A stretch of DNA of 64,000 nt from assembly GCA_947499735.1 (NCBI GenBank), contig CANMPP010000001.1, forward strand, positions 1,364,001 through 1,428,000, read 5' to 3'. Shown here one piece after another: positions 19,291 through 27,241 of this stretch (position 1 is the first letter of the stretch; every line of letters starts with the position of its first letter). The position numbers and the translations under genes were made by a program. Source of the stretch: an uncultured Pelagimonas sp. (GTDB lineage Bacteria > Pseudomonadota > Alphaproteobacteria > Rhodobacterales > Rhodobacteraceae). The notes below the pieces were generated by a model. It worked only from the letters and a program-made list of their open reading frames with translations, made no database searches and was not told the DNA's origin.

Positions 19291-20348
19291 GCGCGCCCTG
19301 CCCGGGCAAAGCCCTCAAAGAATGCATCGAAATGATCAGAACTGTTGGCCGCCATATCGATCACTTGCAACGAATCCGGCGACAACGCGTTCGCAACATG
19401 AGGACGCATTGCAGACCAGTCACCTGAACGCGCGCCTTCCATTTGCATCATCAAATAGGACATTTCACGCAATGGCGCATGTTGCGCACGGCCTTTGTCA
19501 AATCGCATACGTCCCGCAGAATAGGTGCCAGAGAACGCGGCGCGCCCTGCAACCCCTGCGTGCCAGTTGCAGACGAAGTAGCTGTGATAGTCATCCGAAC
19601 ACGACACTGCATCGTCGGAAGTCAATTGAAAATTCTTCGTTTGCATATGAAGCCAATTCGTCCAAGCCTGCGGGGGTTCTTCCCCTGCGTATACCAGTGC
19701 GACGCAAATTTCCGCTAACAAATCCGCGTTCTGGTCGATGAAAGCCATCAAACCAGCAAAATGCAAGCTCTGAACGGCCTCTTTCGTAAATTGCGGGTTA
19801 ATTTTGCCATACTCGCTTAAGTAGAATGCAATATGGGTCAGCTCATATGACGCTTTTTTATTTGGAAGAGAAAAAGTCGACACGCGATTCGCAAATGCGT
19901 TCAACCTATCCTTGAGCCCATCACCGGCAACCGGATCAATCCCGCGTCGCAACATCAGACGCTGCGCTTCGGCGCGCTGAAGGTCAGATAGCTCGGCCCC
20001 AACAAGGTCCATTTCATAGGCTCTGCGCACCAATTTTTCGCCCATATCCCCGGGCATGCCCAGCGCCTCAAGGTCCAAAATCATGGATAGCAGAAAACGG
20101 TAATATTGCGGCAGGAACTCCAACCGCTGTGCGGCGTTTTTGTAGAAATCTTGGAAGGGCAGCAATGCATCCGACTCAACGTCGGCTTTTGTTGCGACCA
20201 AAATGTTCAGAAGTTCAGCATTTTCTTTCATCCAAAAGACATCATCCTGATCTCGGCGCTGCGTTGCAAAGCAATGAATCAAAGCACTGAAGCGATCTTG
20301 CTGAACTGCAACTCTGGGTGCGGGTTTAAACGCAATGACATTGCTCAT
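19287..20348 (-). CDS. Conserved-type protein of unknown function in repeat cassette
   Basis: 353 residues, mostly alpha-helical by eye, with no signal peptide and no membrane segment. I do not recognise a catalytic motif. Landmarks are the N-terminal MSNVIAFKPAPRVAVQQDRF, a helical core (FYKNAAQRLEFLPQYYRFLL, YELTHIAFYLSEYGKINPQF) and a distinctive C-terminal block rich in His, Cys, Trp and Tyr (VSCSDDYHSYFVCNWHAG, then GTYSAGRMRFDKGRAQH). Possible metal or cofactor ligands cluster there. It lies 91 bp after the repeat gene and overlaps the EamA transporter by four bases. Confidence 0.7.
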   Translation of the reverse strand: MSNVIAFKPAPRVAVQQDRFSALIHCFATQRRDQDDVFWMKENAELLNILVATKADVESDALLPFQDFYKNAAQRLEFLPQYYRFLLSMILDLEALGMPGDMGEKLVRRAYEMDLVGAELSDLQRAEAQRLMLRRGIDPVAGDGLKDRLNAFANRVSTFSLPNKKASYELTHIAFYLSEYGKINPQFTKEAVQSLHFAGLMAFIDQNADLLAEICVALVYAGEEPPQAWTNWLHMQTKNFQLTSDDAVSCSDDYHSYFVCNWHAGVAGRAAFSGTYSAGRMRFDKGRAQHAPLREMSYLMMQMEGARSGDWSAMRPHVANALSPDSLQVIDMAANSSDHFDAFFEGFARAGRA

Positions 20349-20439
20349 GGGATGGCGTCCTTGTGAAAAGATGAAAGAGGGTATCGGTTCCGCCCGCGCC
20401 GCATGGCACCGTGGTCACACGGCCCGGGCTGGAAAACGA

Positions 20440-20982
20440 TTATTTGGTCGCAGGCTTGGACCAAGAGATGAAGCTCTCAACCGCGTCGCCAGTTTCGGAG
20501 CGTGTCGCCTCTGGACCGGACCAAGAGATGAAGCTCTCTACCGCATCACCAGTTTCGGAACGTGTTGCCTCTGGGCCGGACCAAGAGATGAAGCTCTCTA
20601 CCGCATCACCAGTTTCGGAACGTGTTGCCTCTGGGCCGGACCAAGAGATGAAGCTCTCTACCGCATCACCAGTTTCGGAACGCGTTGCTTCTGGGCCGGA
20701 CCAAGAGATGAAACTCTCAACCGCGTCGCCAGTTTCGGAACGTGTCGCCTCTGGGCCGGACCAAGAGATGAAGCTTTCAACCGCGTCGCCAGTTTCGGAG
20801 CGTGTCGCTTCCGGGCCAGACCAAGAGATGAAGCTCTCAACTGCGTCGCCAGTCAAGGCGCATGATTCTTCTGGGCCAGACCAGGAAATAAAGGTTTCGA
20901 CACCTTCGCCGGAAAAAATCGACCGCGTTTCTTCGGCGTAAACTTTTGCTTCATTTTCAATGTGTTTCAGTTGTGCAGACAT
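20440..20982 (-). CDS. Repeat protein with seven 20-residue units
   Basis: 180 residues. A 27-residue acidic leader (MSAQLKHIENEAKVYAEETR, then SIFSGEG) is followed by a divergent first unit (VETFISWSGPEESCALTGDA), six identical units VESFISWSGPEATRSETGDA and a truncated last one (VESFISWSKPATK). There is no signal peptide. Silent differences between units show the frame is translated and under selection. I choose the ATG at 20982 because the leader there is well ordered; an upstream in-frame ATG is possible. A weak GGGA precedes it. Function is unknown: a multi-core peptide precursor or a structural repeat protein are both possible. Confidence 0.8.
   Translation of the reverse strand: MSAQLKHIENEAKVYAEETRSIFSGEGVETFISWSGPEESCALTGDAVESFISWSGPEATRSETGDAVESFISWSGPEATRSETGDAVESFISWSGPEATRSETGDAVESFISWSGPEATRSETGDAVESFISWSGPEATRSETGDAVESFISWSGPEATRSETGDAVESFISWSKPATK
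20482..20901 (-). repeat. Tandem array of seven 60-bp coding repeats
   Basis: Seven head-to-tail 60-bp units fill 20482-20901, with a partial eighth at 20443-20481. The units covering 20521-20580 and 20581-20640 are identical in DNA. Others differ at several positions, all silent in the minus-strand frame (for example GGC GAC GCG GTT versus GGT GAT GCG GTA). The unit nearest the leader is the most diverged. No spacers are present, so this is not a CRISPR array. Confidence 0.95.
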
Positions 20983-21084
20983 CTTGAAGATCCCGTTATG
21001 TTGGATGTTTCGATGCCAATTTTCTTGCAACATAAACGCGCATTCGTTAAAGTCTTTTCTAGCATAAATTGTGCTCTCGAAATT

Positions 21085-21093
21085 TTATCCACA
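21085..21093 (+). promoter_or_regulatory. Perfect DnaA box
   Basis: TTATCCACA matches the DnaA consensus TTATNCACA exactly. It lies in the AT-rich 333-bp spacer between the repeat gene and xth, 67 bases from an oppositely oriented box at 21160. Confidence 0.55.
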
Positions 21094-21127
21094 TGAAGAA
21101 ATTTCGATAAAAATATATTTTTGTTTG

Positions 21128-21150
21128 CCTATGTGAATTGCTCACATAGG
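21128..21150. promoter_or_regulatory. Nine-base palindrome between DnaA boxes
   Basis: CCTATGTGA and TCACATAGG are perfect inverted arms around ATTGC. The core TGTGA-N5-TCACA resembles a CRP/FNR-family site but has one base less than the usual six-base spacer. As RNA on the plus strand it would be a hairpin followed by TTATTTTT, but no plus-strand gene precedes it. It is preceded by a 14-base AT palindrome at 21109-21122. Confidence 0.5.
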
Positions 21151-21159
21151 TTATTTTTC

Positions 21160-21168
21160 TGTGGATAA
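21160..21168 (-). promoter_or_regulatory. Perfect DnaA box, opposite orientation
   Basis: TGTGGATAA is the reverse complement of TTATCCACA. With the box at 21085 it brackets an AT-rich tract and a palindrome. A TTAA-N6-TTAA motif, one base short of the classical CtrA spacing, follows at 21173-21186. The remainder of the 21034-21366 spacer shows no gene. Confidence 0.55.
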
Positions 21169-21366
21169 TAATTTAACGAAGGTTAATCTCTAACGACATA
21201 AGCGGATGCCCAATGGTTTATTGGTCCGACTCACCGTCAAGAGAATCATTTTTGCTTGCGAGGAAAGGTTCAAAAAGCTGCACGGCTTTCGTGAATTTCA
21301 GCCTCTTGCCTATCCACCGGACACACGCGATACCGGTCCCACCACAGGTTTTGCCCGGAGAGTTTG

Positions 21367-22149
21367 ATGAAAATCGCTAGTTTCAACATCAATGGGATCA
21401 AGGCCCGACTGCCCGCCCTATTAGATTGGCTGACAGAATCCGCATCCGATGTGGCCGTTTTGCAGGAAATCAAATCTGTCGATGAGGCCTTTCCGAGAGA
21501 GGAAATAGAAGCGCTTGGCTATCAGGTTGAGACACATGGGCAGAAAAGCTTCAATGGTGTTGCGATCCTCTCCAAGCTGCCGCTTGAAGATATCCGTCGT
21601 GGTCTGCCCGGCGATGACAGTGATGAACAAGCGCGTTGGATCGAAGCCACTGTTGTAGGTGATACGCATGCTTGCCGCATCTGCGGACTGTATTTGCCGA
21701 ATGGCAACCCTGCCCCCGGTCCGAAATATGACTACAAACTGTCATGGATGAAACGGCTAAAGGCCCGTGCAGCTGAATTGATGGCAGATGAAATGCCTGC
21801 TTTGATGGCTGGGGACTATAATGTAATCCCGCAGGCCGAAGATGCCTCTTCCCCCAGTGATTGGGAAAAAGATGCCCTCTATATGCCCCAAACCCGGGAA
21901 GCGTTTCGCAGTATCCTGAACCTCGGCTTTACCGAAGCTTTCCGTGCGCGTGATCCTCGGCCCGGTCAATATACGTTCTGGGATTACCAAGCGGGCGCAT
22001 GGCAGCGCAATTACGGCATTCGGATCGACCATTTCTTGTTGACCCCCCAATGCGCTGATCTGTTGAAAGACTGCCAAATCGACAAAGATATCCGCGCCCG
22101 AACGAAACCGTCAGACCATGTGCCGATCTGGGTCGACTTGGCCCTATAG
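21367..22149 (+). CDS. xth: Exodeoxyribonuclease III
   Basis: AP endonuclease and 3'-5' exonuclease of base excision repair, 260 residues. All signature blocks are present: SFNINGIKARLPAL, LQEIKSVDEAFP, GLYLPNGNP, MAGDYNVIPQAED and the C-terminal RIDHFLLTP and KPSDHVPIWVDL. The start is the ATG at 21367; a TTG precedes it directly but the family begins MKIASFNING. Confidence 0.95.
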   Translation: MKIASFNINGIKARLPALLDWLTESASDVAVLQEIKSVDEAFPREEIEALGYQVETHGQKSFNGVAILSKLPLEDIRRGLPGDDSDEQARWIEATVVGDTHACRICGLYLPNGNPAPGPKYDYKLSWMKRLKARAAELMADEMPALMAGDYNVIPQAEDASSPSDWEKDALYMPQTREAFRSILNLGFTEAFRARDPRPGQYTFWDYQAGAWQRNYGIRIDHFLLTPQCADLLKDCQIDKDIRARTKPSDHVPIWVDLAL

Positions 22150-22203
22150 CGCCATCACTGAGATGTGACATCTATCTTATGCGGAATTTGGCATAAACGC
22201 GGC

Positions 22204-23403
22204 ATGTCACACGTGCGCCTACCCTTAATTTTTGCCTGTTTGGGCCTAACGATCATCGCTGTGCTGAGCAGCTATGAACGTGGGCCCGCTTTGGCTTGGG
22301 CCAGCCTGATCGGAGGCGTGGCGGGGTTCGCACTATATCACGCGTCTTTTGGCTTTACGGCCGCTTGGCGGCGCATTGTTCGGGAAAAGCGTGGTTCGGG
22401 TCTGCGTGCGCAAATCATTCTGATCCTGATGACATGTGTTGTCTCGTTCCCGATGATCCATTGGGGCAGCGGGGTCTTTGCCGCAAGCGGCTACATACTA
22501 CCTATAGGTGTGGCCAGCGCCATCGGAGCCTTTGTTTTCGGGATCGGCATGCAGTTGGGCGGCGGCTGTGCATCGGGTACGCTATTTACAGCGGGCGGTG
22601 GGTCCATACGCATGATGATCACATTAGCCGCCTTTATCACAGGATCCGTCATCGCCACGTTTCACTGGGGCTTTTGGACCACCTCAGATGGATCCGTGCT
22701 GCGCGATGTACTGTCCTACCGGTTTAACAACAATCGCGGCATTTCTTTGATCGCCACGTTTGGCCCGATCGGCGCGTTGTCTGTGATGACTACTTTATTC
22801 GGTGCAATTTATCTGGCCACCCTACGTATCGAGACCTCGTATCATCAGACATTGGACCCCATGCGTGCAACAACCTCTATTTTGCGTGGCCCATGGTCAG
22901 TAACTTTGGGTGCGATTGTCCTTGCTGGTGTCAGCATCGCAACCTTTGTTGTTTTGGGCCGCCCCTGGGGGGTGACATCAGCATTCGCCCTTTGGGGCGC
23001 AAAGATGTGGCAAACCATCGGGGGCACCCCAGAACACTGGCTGTACTGGTCAGGCTGGCGCACAGGCCAATTGAACCGCTCTGTCCTGGCGGATGCGACC
23101 AGCGTCATGAATTTCGGCATTGTCTTTGGCGCAATGGCCGCCGCATCTTTGGCTGGCAAATGGGCCCCAAACTGGAACCTGTCACAACGTGACATATGGA
23201 CCGCCATAATCGGCGGCCTGCTGATGGGATACGGGGCCCGTCTGGCCTATGGCTGCAATATTGGGGCCTATCTGGGCGGTCTGGTTTCCGGATCTGCCCA
23301 TGGGATCTGGTGGCTGATCTGGGGGTTCGCAGGAAGCTATCTGGGAACGTGGCTACGTGACGCCCTATCAATGGACCCGCCTGTGACACACAAACCGGCT
23401 TAG
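22204..23403 (+). CDS. YeeE/YedE-family sulfur transporter (TsuA-like)
   Basis: A 399-residue polytopic membrane protein. Two internally repeated halves each hold a cysteine motif, GMQLGGGCASGTLFTAGGGS and GARLAYGCNIGAYLGGLVSG, as in TsuA, which passes thiosulfate between cysteines into the cell. I place the start at the ATG at 22204 before a hydrophobic helix (VRLPLIFACLGLTIIAVL). It is followed ten bases later by a DUF302 protein, a common companion in sulfur metabolism. The substrate is inferred. Confidence 0.88.
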   Translation: MSHVRLPLIFACLGLTIIAVLSSYERGPALAWASLIGGVAGFALYHASFGFTAAWRRIVREKRGSGLRAQIILILMTCVVSFPMIHWGSGVFAASGYILPIGVASAIGAFVFGIGMQLGGGCASGTLFTAGGGSIRMMITLAAFITGSVIATFHWGFWTTSDGSVLRDVLSYRFNNNRGISLIATFGPIGALSVMTTLFGAIYLATLRIETSYHQTLDPMRATTSILRGPWSVTLGAIVLAGVSIATFVVLGRPWGVTSAFALWGAKMWQTIGGTPEHWLYWSGWRTGQLNRSVLADATSVMNFGIVFGAMAAASLAGKWAPNWNLSQRDIWTAIIGGLLMGYGARLAYGCNIGAYLGGLVSGSAHGIWWLIWGFAGSYLGTWLRDALSMDPPVTHKPA

Positions 23404-23413
23404 AAGGATCAAC

Positions 23414-23872
23414 ATGTTTCGCTATTTCGCATTATTCACGATGATCGCAACCACAGCTCTTGCAACACCGTCGGAACGCCCCGGCTGGGTGGTTCATGAG
23501 ACCGAGATTGCCTATTCAGATCTCATCAAAAGACTATCCACCGCGGTAAAGGCGGCCAAATTCGGGGTAGTCACGCAAGCAGGCCCAACAGGCGCAGCAC
23601 AGGCCCGAGGGATTACCATCCCCGGCAACCGCGTGATTGGCGTCTTCAACAACATATATGCCGTGCGTATGCTAAACGCGTCTGAAAGCGCGATGATAGA
23701 GGCCCCGATCCGGTTCTACATCACCGAAAACCCCGATGGCAGTGCCGCGCTAAGTTATAAGACACCCAGCCACGTATTCGCCCCCTATGCGGAAGACAGC
23801 GATGAGGTTATGGTGATTGCCCAAGAACTGGACGCAGCCTTTGATGCCATCGCCCGCGCGGCCCTCAAGTAG
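23414..23872 (+). CDS. DUF302-domain exported protein
   Basis: 152 residues with a short signal peptide (MFRYFALFTMIATTALATPS) and a DUF302 domain (FGVVTQAGPTGAAQARGI, IGVFNNIYAVRMLNASESA, APIRFYITENPDG). DUF302 proteins often sit beside sulfur-oxidation or thiosulfate genes; their activity is not established. It is probably co-transcribed with the YeeE/YedE transporter and its tail overlaps the convergent AlkC-like gene by eight bases. Confidence 0.85.
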   Translation: MFRYFALFTMIATTALATPSERPGWVVHETEIAYSDLIKRLSTAVKAAKFGVVTQAGPTGAAQARGITIPGNRVIGVFNNIYAVRMLNASESAMIEAPIRFYITENPDGSAALSYKTPSHVFAPYAEDSDEVMVIAQELDAAFDAIARAALK

Positions 23873-25007
23873 CTGGTACCAATTCGAACGCGGCCTCAGC
23901 CACATCATTCCCATTCACTTGGATCGTGATCTGGTGAGGTCCGGGATGCAGCGTAAAGGTACTGGCATTGCCTTTTAGCTTATGGGCCTTGGCAAAAACC
24001 TGTGGCTGCTTTGATTTCAGCGCACCCGTCTTAAGTTTAAACACTTTCTCAGCCGGTTTTGTCGGGCGGTGGAATAGCAAACGATAATCTACCATAACCG
24101 GCAATGCATCCGGCGAGATAAGTTCTACCTCAATGGGCAGGGCATCGCCGATTTTGACCTGTTTGGGGATGCTCAGCTTTGCGTCTACCGTACCAGCTTT
24201 ATACCCTAGCAGATCCAACGCCCCGCGCTCGCCGCGTTTAACAGCGGTTCGCAAAGCATGTCGGGTCATCCAAACCAGTTCTTTTGGATCTTGGCGCGCA
24301 TCACATTGCCAATCAGACAAGGTCTTCACGACAGTTTCAGGCATGATCTTGGACAGATCATTCATGTGATTGGCCACCGAGCGCGTCACATAGCGGGTCT
24401 TATCCGCATGCAATCGCCCCAGAAAACGCAAAGGCACCGATGGATCCAGTTCGATATTCTGGGCCCAAGGCAAGGTAGGACGCGTGCCCTCGCTGACCAG
24501 TCGCCGCACATGATAATTGTCATCCTCAGCCCAAAGATCCAGTCGCGCCAAGGTGTCATCAGGCCAGCGGTTTAGAAACGGGCGGATGTAAAATTCCATC
24601 GAAAAGCGTTTGGTCGCCTCATAGATCAGATCCAATGCCAGATCCCGGTGCTGCTCTAACCCATGTCGAACAGCCAAAATACCCGGGACCGCATGAATAA
24701 AGCGACCAAAATCATCATCCGTTTTACCCGGATCTAGCGCAGGCGGCATGGCAGCGCGCAGTGCTTCGGCCATTTTTGGAAAATCCGCAGGCAATTGCGC
24801 CTCGATACAGGTCGCGATCCAATCCAAACGCCCTAACAAGGTTTGTCCTTCAAACCCGCCCAGCGCCTCGGCTTGAAACCGCTGTGCATCAAACCCTGCA
24901 AGACCCGCATATTCCGTGGCAAGGTCCCCAACCGTATCTGCATTAAACAACTGATCTGCGAGGGAAAAGCCCGCCCCGCCACCAGATCCATCCGGTCCCC
25001 GTGCCAT
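23865..25007 (-). CDS. AlkC-like DNA alkylation repair protein
   Basis: 380 residues built of HEAT-like helical repeats (FGRFIHAVPGILAVRHGLEQ, LDLWAEDDNYHVRRLVSEG, LRFLGRLHADKTRYVTRSV) that match the AlkC/AlkD glycosylase superfamily. The C-terminal 110 residues are beta-rich (IGDALPIEVELISPDALPVM, GPHQITIQVNGNDVAEAAF), like the Ig-like domain known in AlkC enzymes that excise 3-methylcytosine and 3-methyladenine. The gene pairs with the SDR 12 bases upstream. Catalytic residues cannot be assigned by eye. Confidence 0.75.
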   Translation of the reverse strand: MARGPDGSGGGAGFSLADQLFNADTVGDLATEYAGLAGFDAQRFQAEALGGFEGQTLLGRLDWIATCIEAQLPADFPKMAEALRAAMPPALDPGKTDDDFGRFIHAVPGILAVRHGLEQHRDLALDLIYEATKRFSMEFYIRPFLNRWPDDTLARLDLWAEDDNYHVRRLVSEGTRPTLPWAQNIELDPSVPLRFLGRLHADKTRYVTRSVANHMNDLSKIMPETVVKTLSDWQCDARQDPKELVWMTRHALRTAVKRGERGALDLLGYKAGTVDAKLSIPKQVKIGDALPIEVELISPDALPVMVDYRLLFHRPTKPAEKVFKLKTGALKSKQPQVFAKAHKLKGNASTFTLHPGPHQITIQVNGNDVAEAAFELVPAT

Positions 25008-25019
25008 ATTTTTAGCCCC

Positions 25020-25799
25020 TTAAAGGGTCGCGTTGATGGCACCGCCATCAAGAAGGATGTTCTGCCCCACCATAAAACCAGCATGCTGAGAACACATAAA
25101 CGCGCAGGTTGCACCGAATTCAGCAGCGGTCCCATAGCGGCGCGTCGGGATCGTCGCCTCGCGGTTGGATTTTGCCTGATCTGCGGAAATCCCGGCAGCC
25201 TGCGCAACACCTGCATCCAAAGACACCGCACGATCCGTCGCATGGATCCCCGGCAATAGGTTGTTCATCGTCACGCCATGAGGCGCAACCTGACGGGCGG
25301 TACCCGCCACGTAACCAGTCAGGCCGGCACGGGCGGAATTCGACAGGCCGAGCGCAGGAATGGGCGCTTTGACCGATTGCGATGTGATATTCACAATACG
25401 CCCCCAACCATTTTCAATCATGCTCGGTAGGCAAGCCTTAATCAGGGAAATCGGCGTCAACATATTGGCATCTAGTGCTTTTATGAAATCTTCGCGTTCC
25501 CAATCAGACCAAATTCCGGGGGGCGGTCCGCCCGCATTCGTAACAAGAATGTCAATGGACCCAGCCGCGTCCAACAGCTGTGCACGACCAGCCTCGGTTG
25601 TGACATCTGCGGCAACTTCGCTAACAGATACGCCAAAATCATCCCGAATGGCTTGTGCTGAGACCGCCAAAGCCTCTGCCCCGCGCGCATTCATCACCAG
25701 ATCAACACCTGCTTCCGCCAATGCGCGGGCACATCCCAGCCCCAGTCCTTTGCTTGACGCACAAACAAGTGCGCGTTTTCCACGAATACCCAGATCCAT
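25020..25799 (-). CDS. SDR-family protein lacking the catalytic tyrosine
   Basis: 259 residues with the Rossmann start ALVCASSKGLGLGCARALA and LVTNAGGPPPG. The catalytic serine region is NITSQSVKAPIPALGLSNSA, where the expected Tyr-xxx-Lys is replaced (GLSNSARAGL). This pattern is known in a 3-oxoacyl-ACP-reductase-like SDR subgroup. I use the ATG at 25799, five bases after a GGGGGG ribosome site, rather than an upstream ATG. It is usually annotated as an oxidoreductase, but activity is uncertain. Confidence 0.85.
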   Translation of the reverse strand: MDLGIRGKRALVCASSKGLGLGCARALAEAGVDLVMNARGAEALAVSAQAIRDDFGVSVSEVAADVTTEAGRAQLLDAAGSIDILVTNAGGPPPGIWSDWEREDFIKALDANMLTPISLIKACLPSMIENGWGRIVNITSQSVKAPIPALGLSNSARAGLTGYVAGTARQVAPHGVTMNNLLPGIHATDRAVSLDAGVAQAAGISADQAKSNREATIPTRRYGTAAEFGATCAFMCSQHAGFMVGQNILLDGGAINATL

Positions 25800-26075
25800 A
25801 AGTCCCCCCAAATGAGCCATCTCATCATTGTCCGACTCACACTGACAGAAAACATGCCCTTATCGCAACATGGAACTTATCGGTTTAAACGTTAGGCAAA
25901 CCACAATTCTTAGCTGAATAAATGTGACGTAAAATCACCTTACGGAAAAGTTGCGCGCCAATTTTCGTATATTTCCCATTATGGTTTGGTAACCGCCGCT
26001 GTATGATCCTACACTAATCGGCAACATGACCGAGATGACCACAACGCCCTCCCGTAGGAGCCCAGATCCCACATC

Positions 26076-27092
26076 ATGAATAGAATGAGCACACCACAGT
26101 TTACGCAAAGCCTGCCGGTCTATAGGTCCGCAGATTTCAGCGTATCCAATGGTGCCAATCTGGGCGATGCCATAAGCTTTGCCGAAGATCTCGTTCTTGA
26201 TGACATCTACCGCGTTGGCAATCACCCAACGCTGGAAATGCTACAAATCGAACAATCCGATATGCCGCCTTTTGCGATTTCCGCAGATAGCGCCGTTGGT
26301 GAAAAAGGCGCGCAATTGCATATCGACTGCTGCGTGACCTTTATGTCTGCCCAAGGCGCGACCTGCGAAGCCATTGTGATGGTAGAAACAGATTCCCTTG
26401 GCGATGTGGCCGAAATCTATGTTCTGCCTTTGGCTGAATTCATTCCCAAAGGGGAATACGCGCTGGTTGGCATATCCTGCGATGACGCCTTGGTGAAATA
26501 CGCGCAAGTGGCCTGCATGTCCTTTGCGTGGGGCACCAAAATCGCCATGGCCAATGGGATGCAAAAACCCATCGAAGAGCTTCGTGTCGGCGATATGATC
26601 CTGACACGGGACAACGGACCACAAAAGCTGCGCTGGATTGGTCACAATACCGTGCGCGCGATTGGTGCCTTTGCCCCTGTGGTCATTTCTGCCGGGGCCA
26701 TGAACAACGCCGGTGATCTGGTGATCAGCCCGGAACACCGCCTGTTCATCTATCAACGTCGGGATCATCTGGGTGCTGGCCGGGCCGAGCTGCTGGTGAA
26801 GGCGCGCCATTTGGTCAATGGAACCACGGTCAAACGGCGCGAAGGTGGGCATGTGGATTATTTCCAAATGCTGTTTGATACGCATCAAATCGTCTATGCC
26901 GAAGGCATTGCGGTTGAATCCATGTTGCTAGACCCCCGTACTGCCGCCGCCTTGCCCGCAGATTTGGGCCAAACACTTGGTGGCACCCTGCCCGGACATG
27001 ACCGCAGCCAAAGCGACGCGCTAGAGGTTAACGAAACCCTGTTAAATCATCCCAACCTTGCCGAGATTTTGAAAAAATCCTCGGGCGGGTGA
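26076..27092 (+). CDS. Hint-domain protein (roseobacter type)
   Basis: 338 residues. The first 140 form an uncharacterised beta-rich region (FTQSLPVYRSADFSVSNGAN). A Hedgehog/intein (Hint) module follows (SFAWGTKIAMANGMQKPIEE, VGDMILTRDNGPQKLRWIG, LVISPEHRLFIYQRRDHLGA). The position of the autoprocessing cysteine reads Ser in ACMSFAWGT, though a Cys lies two residues before. Self-cleavage or a transfer reaction is possible but unproven. It stands alone with a 276-bp upstream spacer. Confidence 0.82.
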   Translation: MNRMSTPQFTQSLPVYRSADFSVSNGANLGDAISFAEDLVLDDIYRVGNHPTLEMLQIEQSDMPPFAISADSAVGEKGAQLHIDCCVTFMSAQGATCEAIVMVETDSLGDVAEIYVLPLAEFIPKGEYALVGISCDDALVKYAQVACMSFAWGTKIAMANGMQKPIEELRVGDMILTRDNGPQKLRWIGHNTVRAIGAFAPVVISAGAMNNAGDLVISPEHRLFIYQRRDHLGAGRAELLVKARHLVNGTTVKRREGGHVDYFQMLFDTHQIVYAEGIAVESMLLDPRTAAALPADLGQTLGGTLPGHDRSQSDALEVNETLLNHPNLAEILKKSSGG

Positions 27093-27241
27093 TCCCATCC
27101 GCCTGTGTTGTGTCTGCGCCTAAAACAAAGACAGCTCTTCAAAAATCAGACCCCATCCGCTCGACAAAGCTTTCACGACGCGAAAGCCCATGGTTGAAAC
27201 CGTCTACAGGGCAACCAGCCCAATATTGGACGTGGAGATCA

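Noticed and set aside
20461-20901. CRISPR array
   Set aside because: Units are directly adjacent 60-bp coding repeats with no unique spacers, and no cas genes are near.
20335-20941. Plus-strand open frames across the tandem repeats (two, each about 176 codons)
   Set aside because: A 60-bp unit keeps any frame open or closed along the whole array. Differences between units are silent only in the minus-strand frame, and that frame alone has an ordered leader and end.
21128-21150. CRP site
   Set aside because: TGTGA and TCACA are separated by five bases rather than six, so it is listed only as a palindrome.
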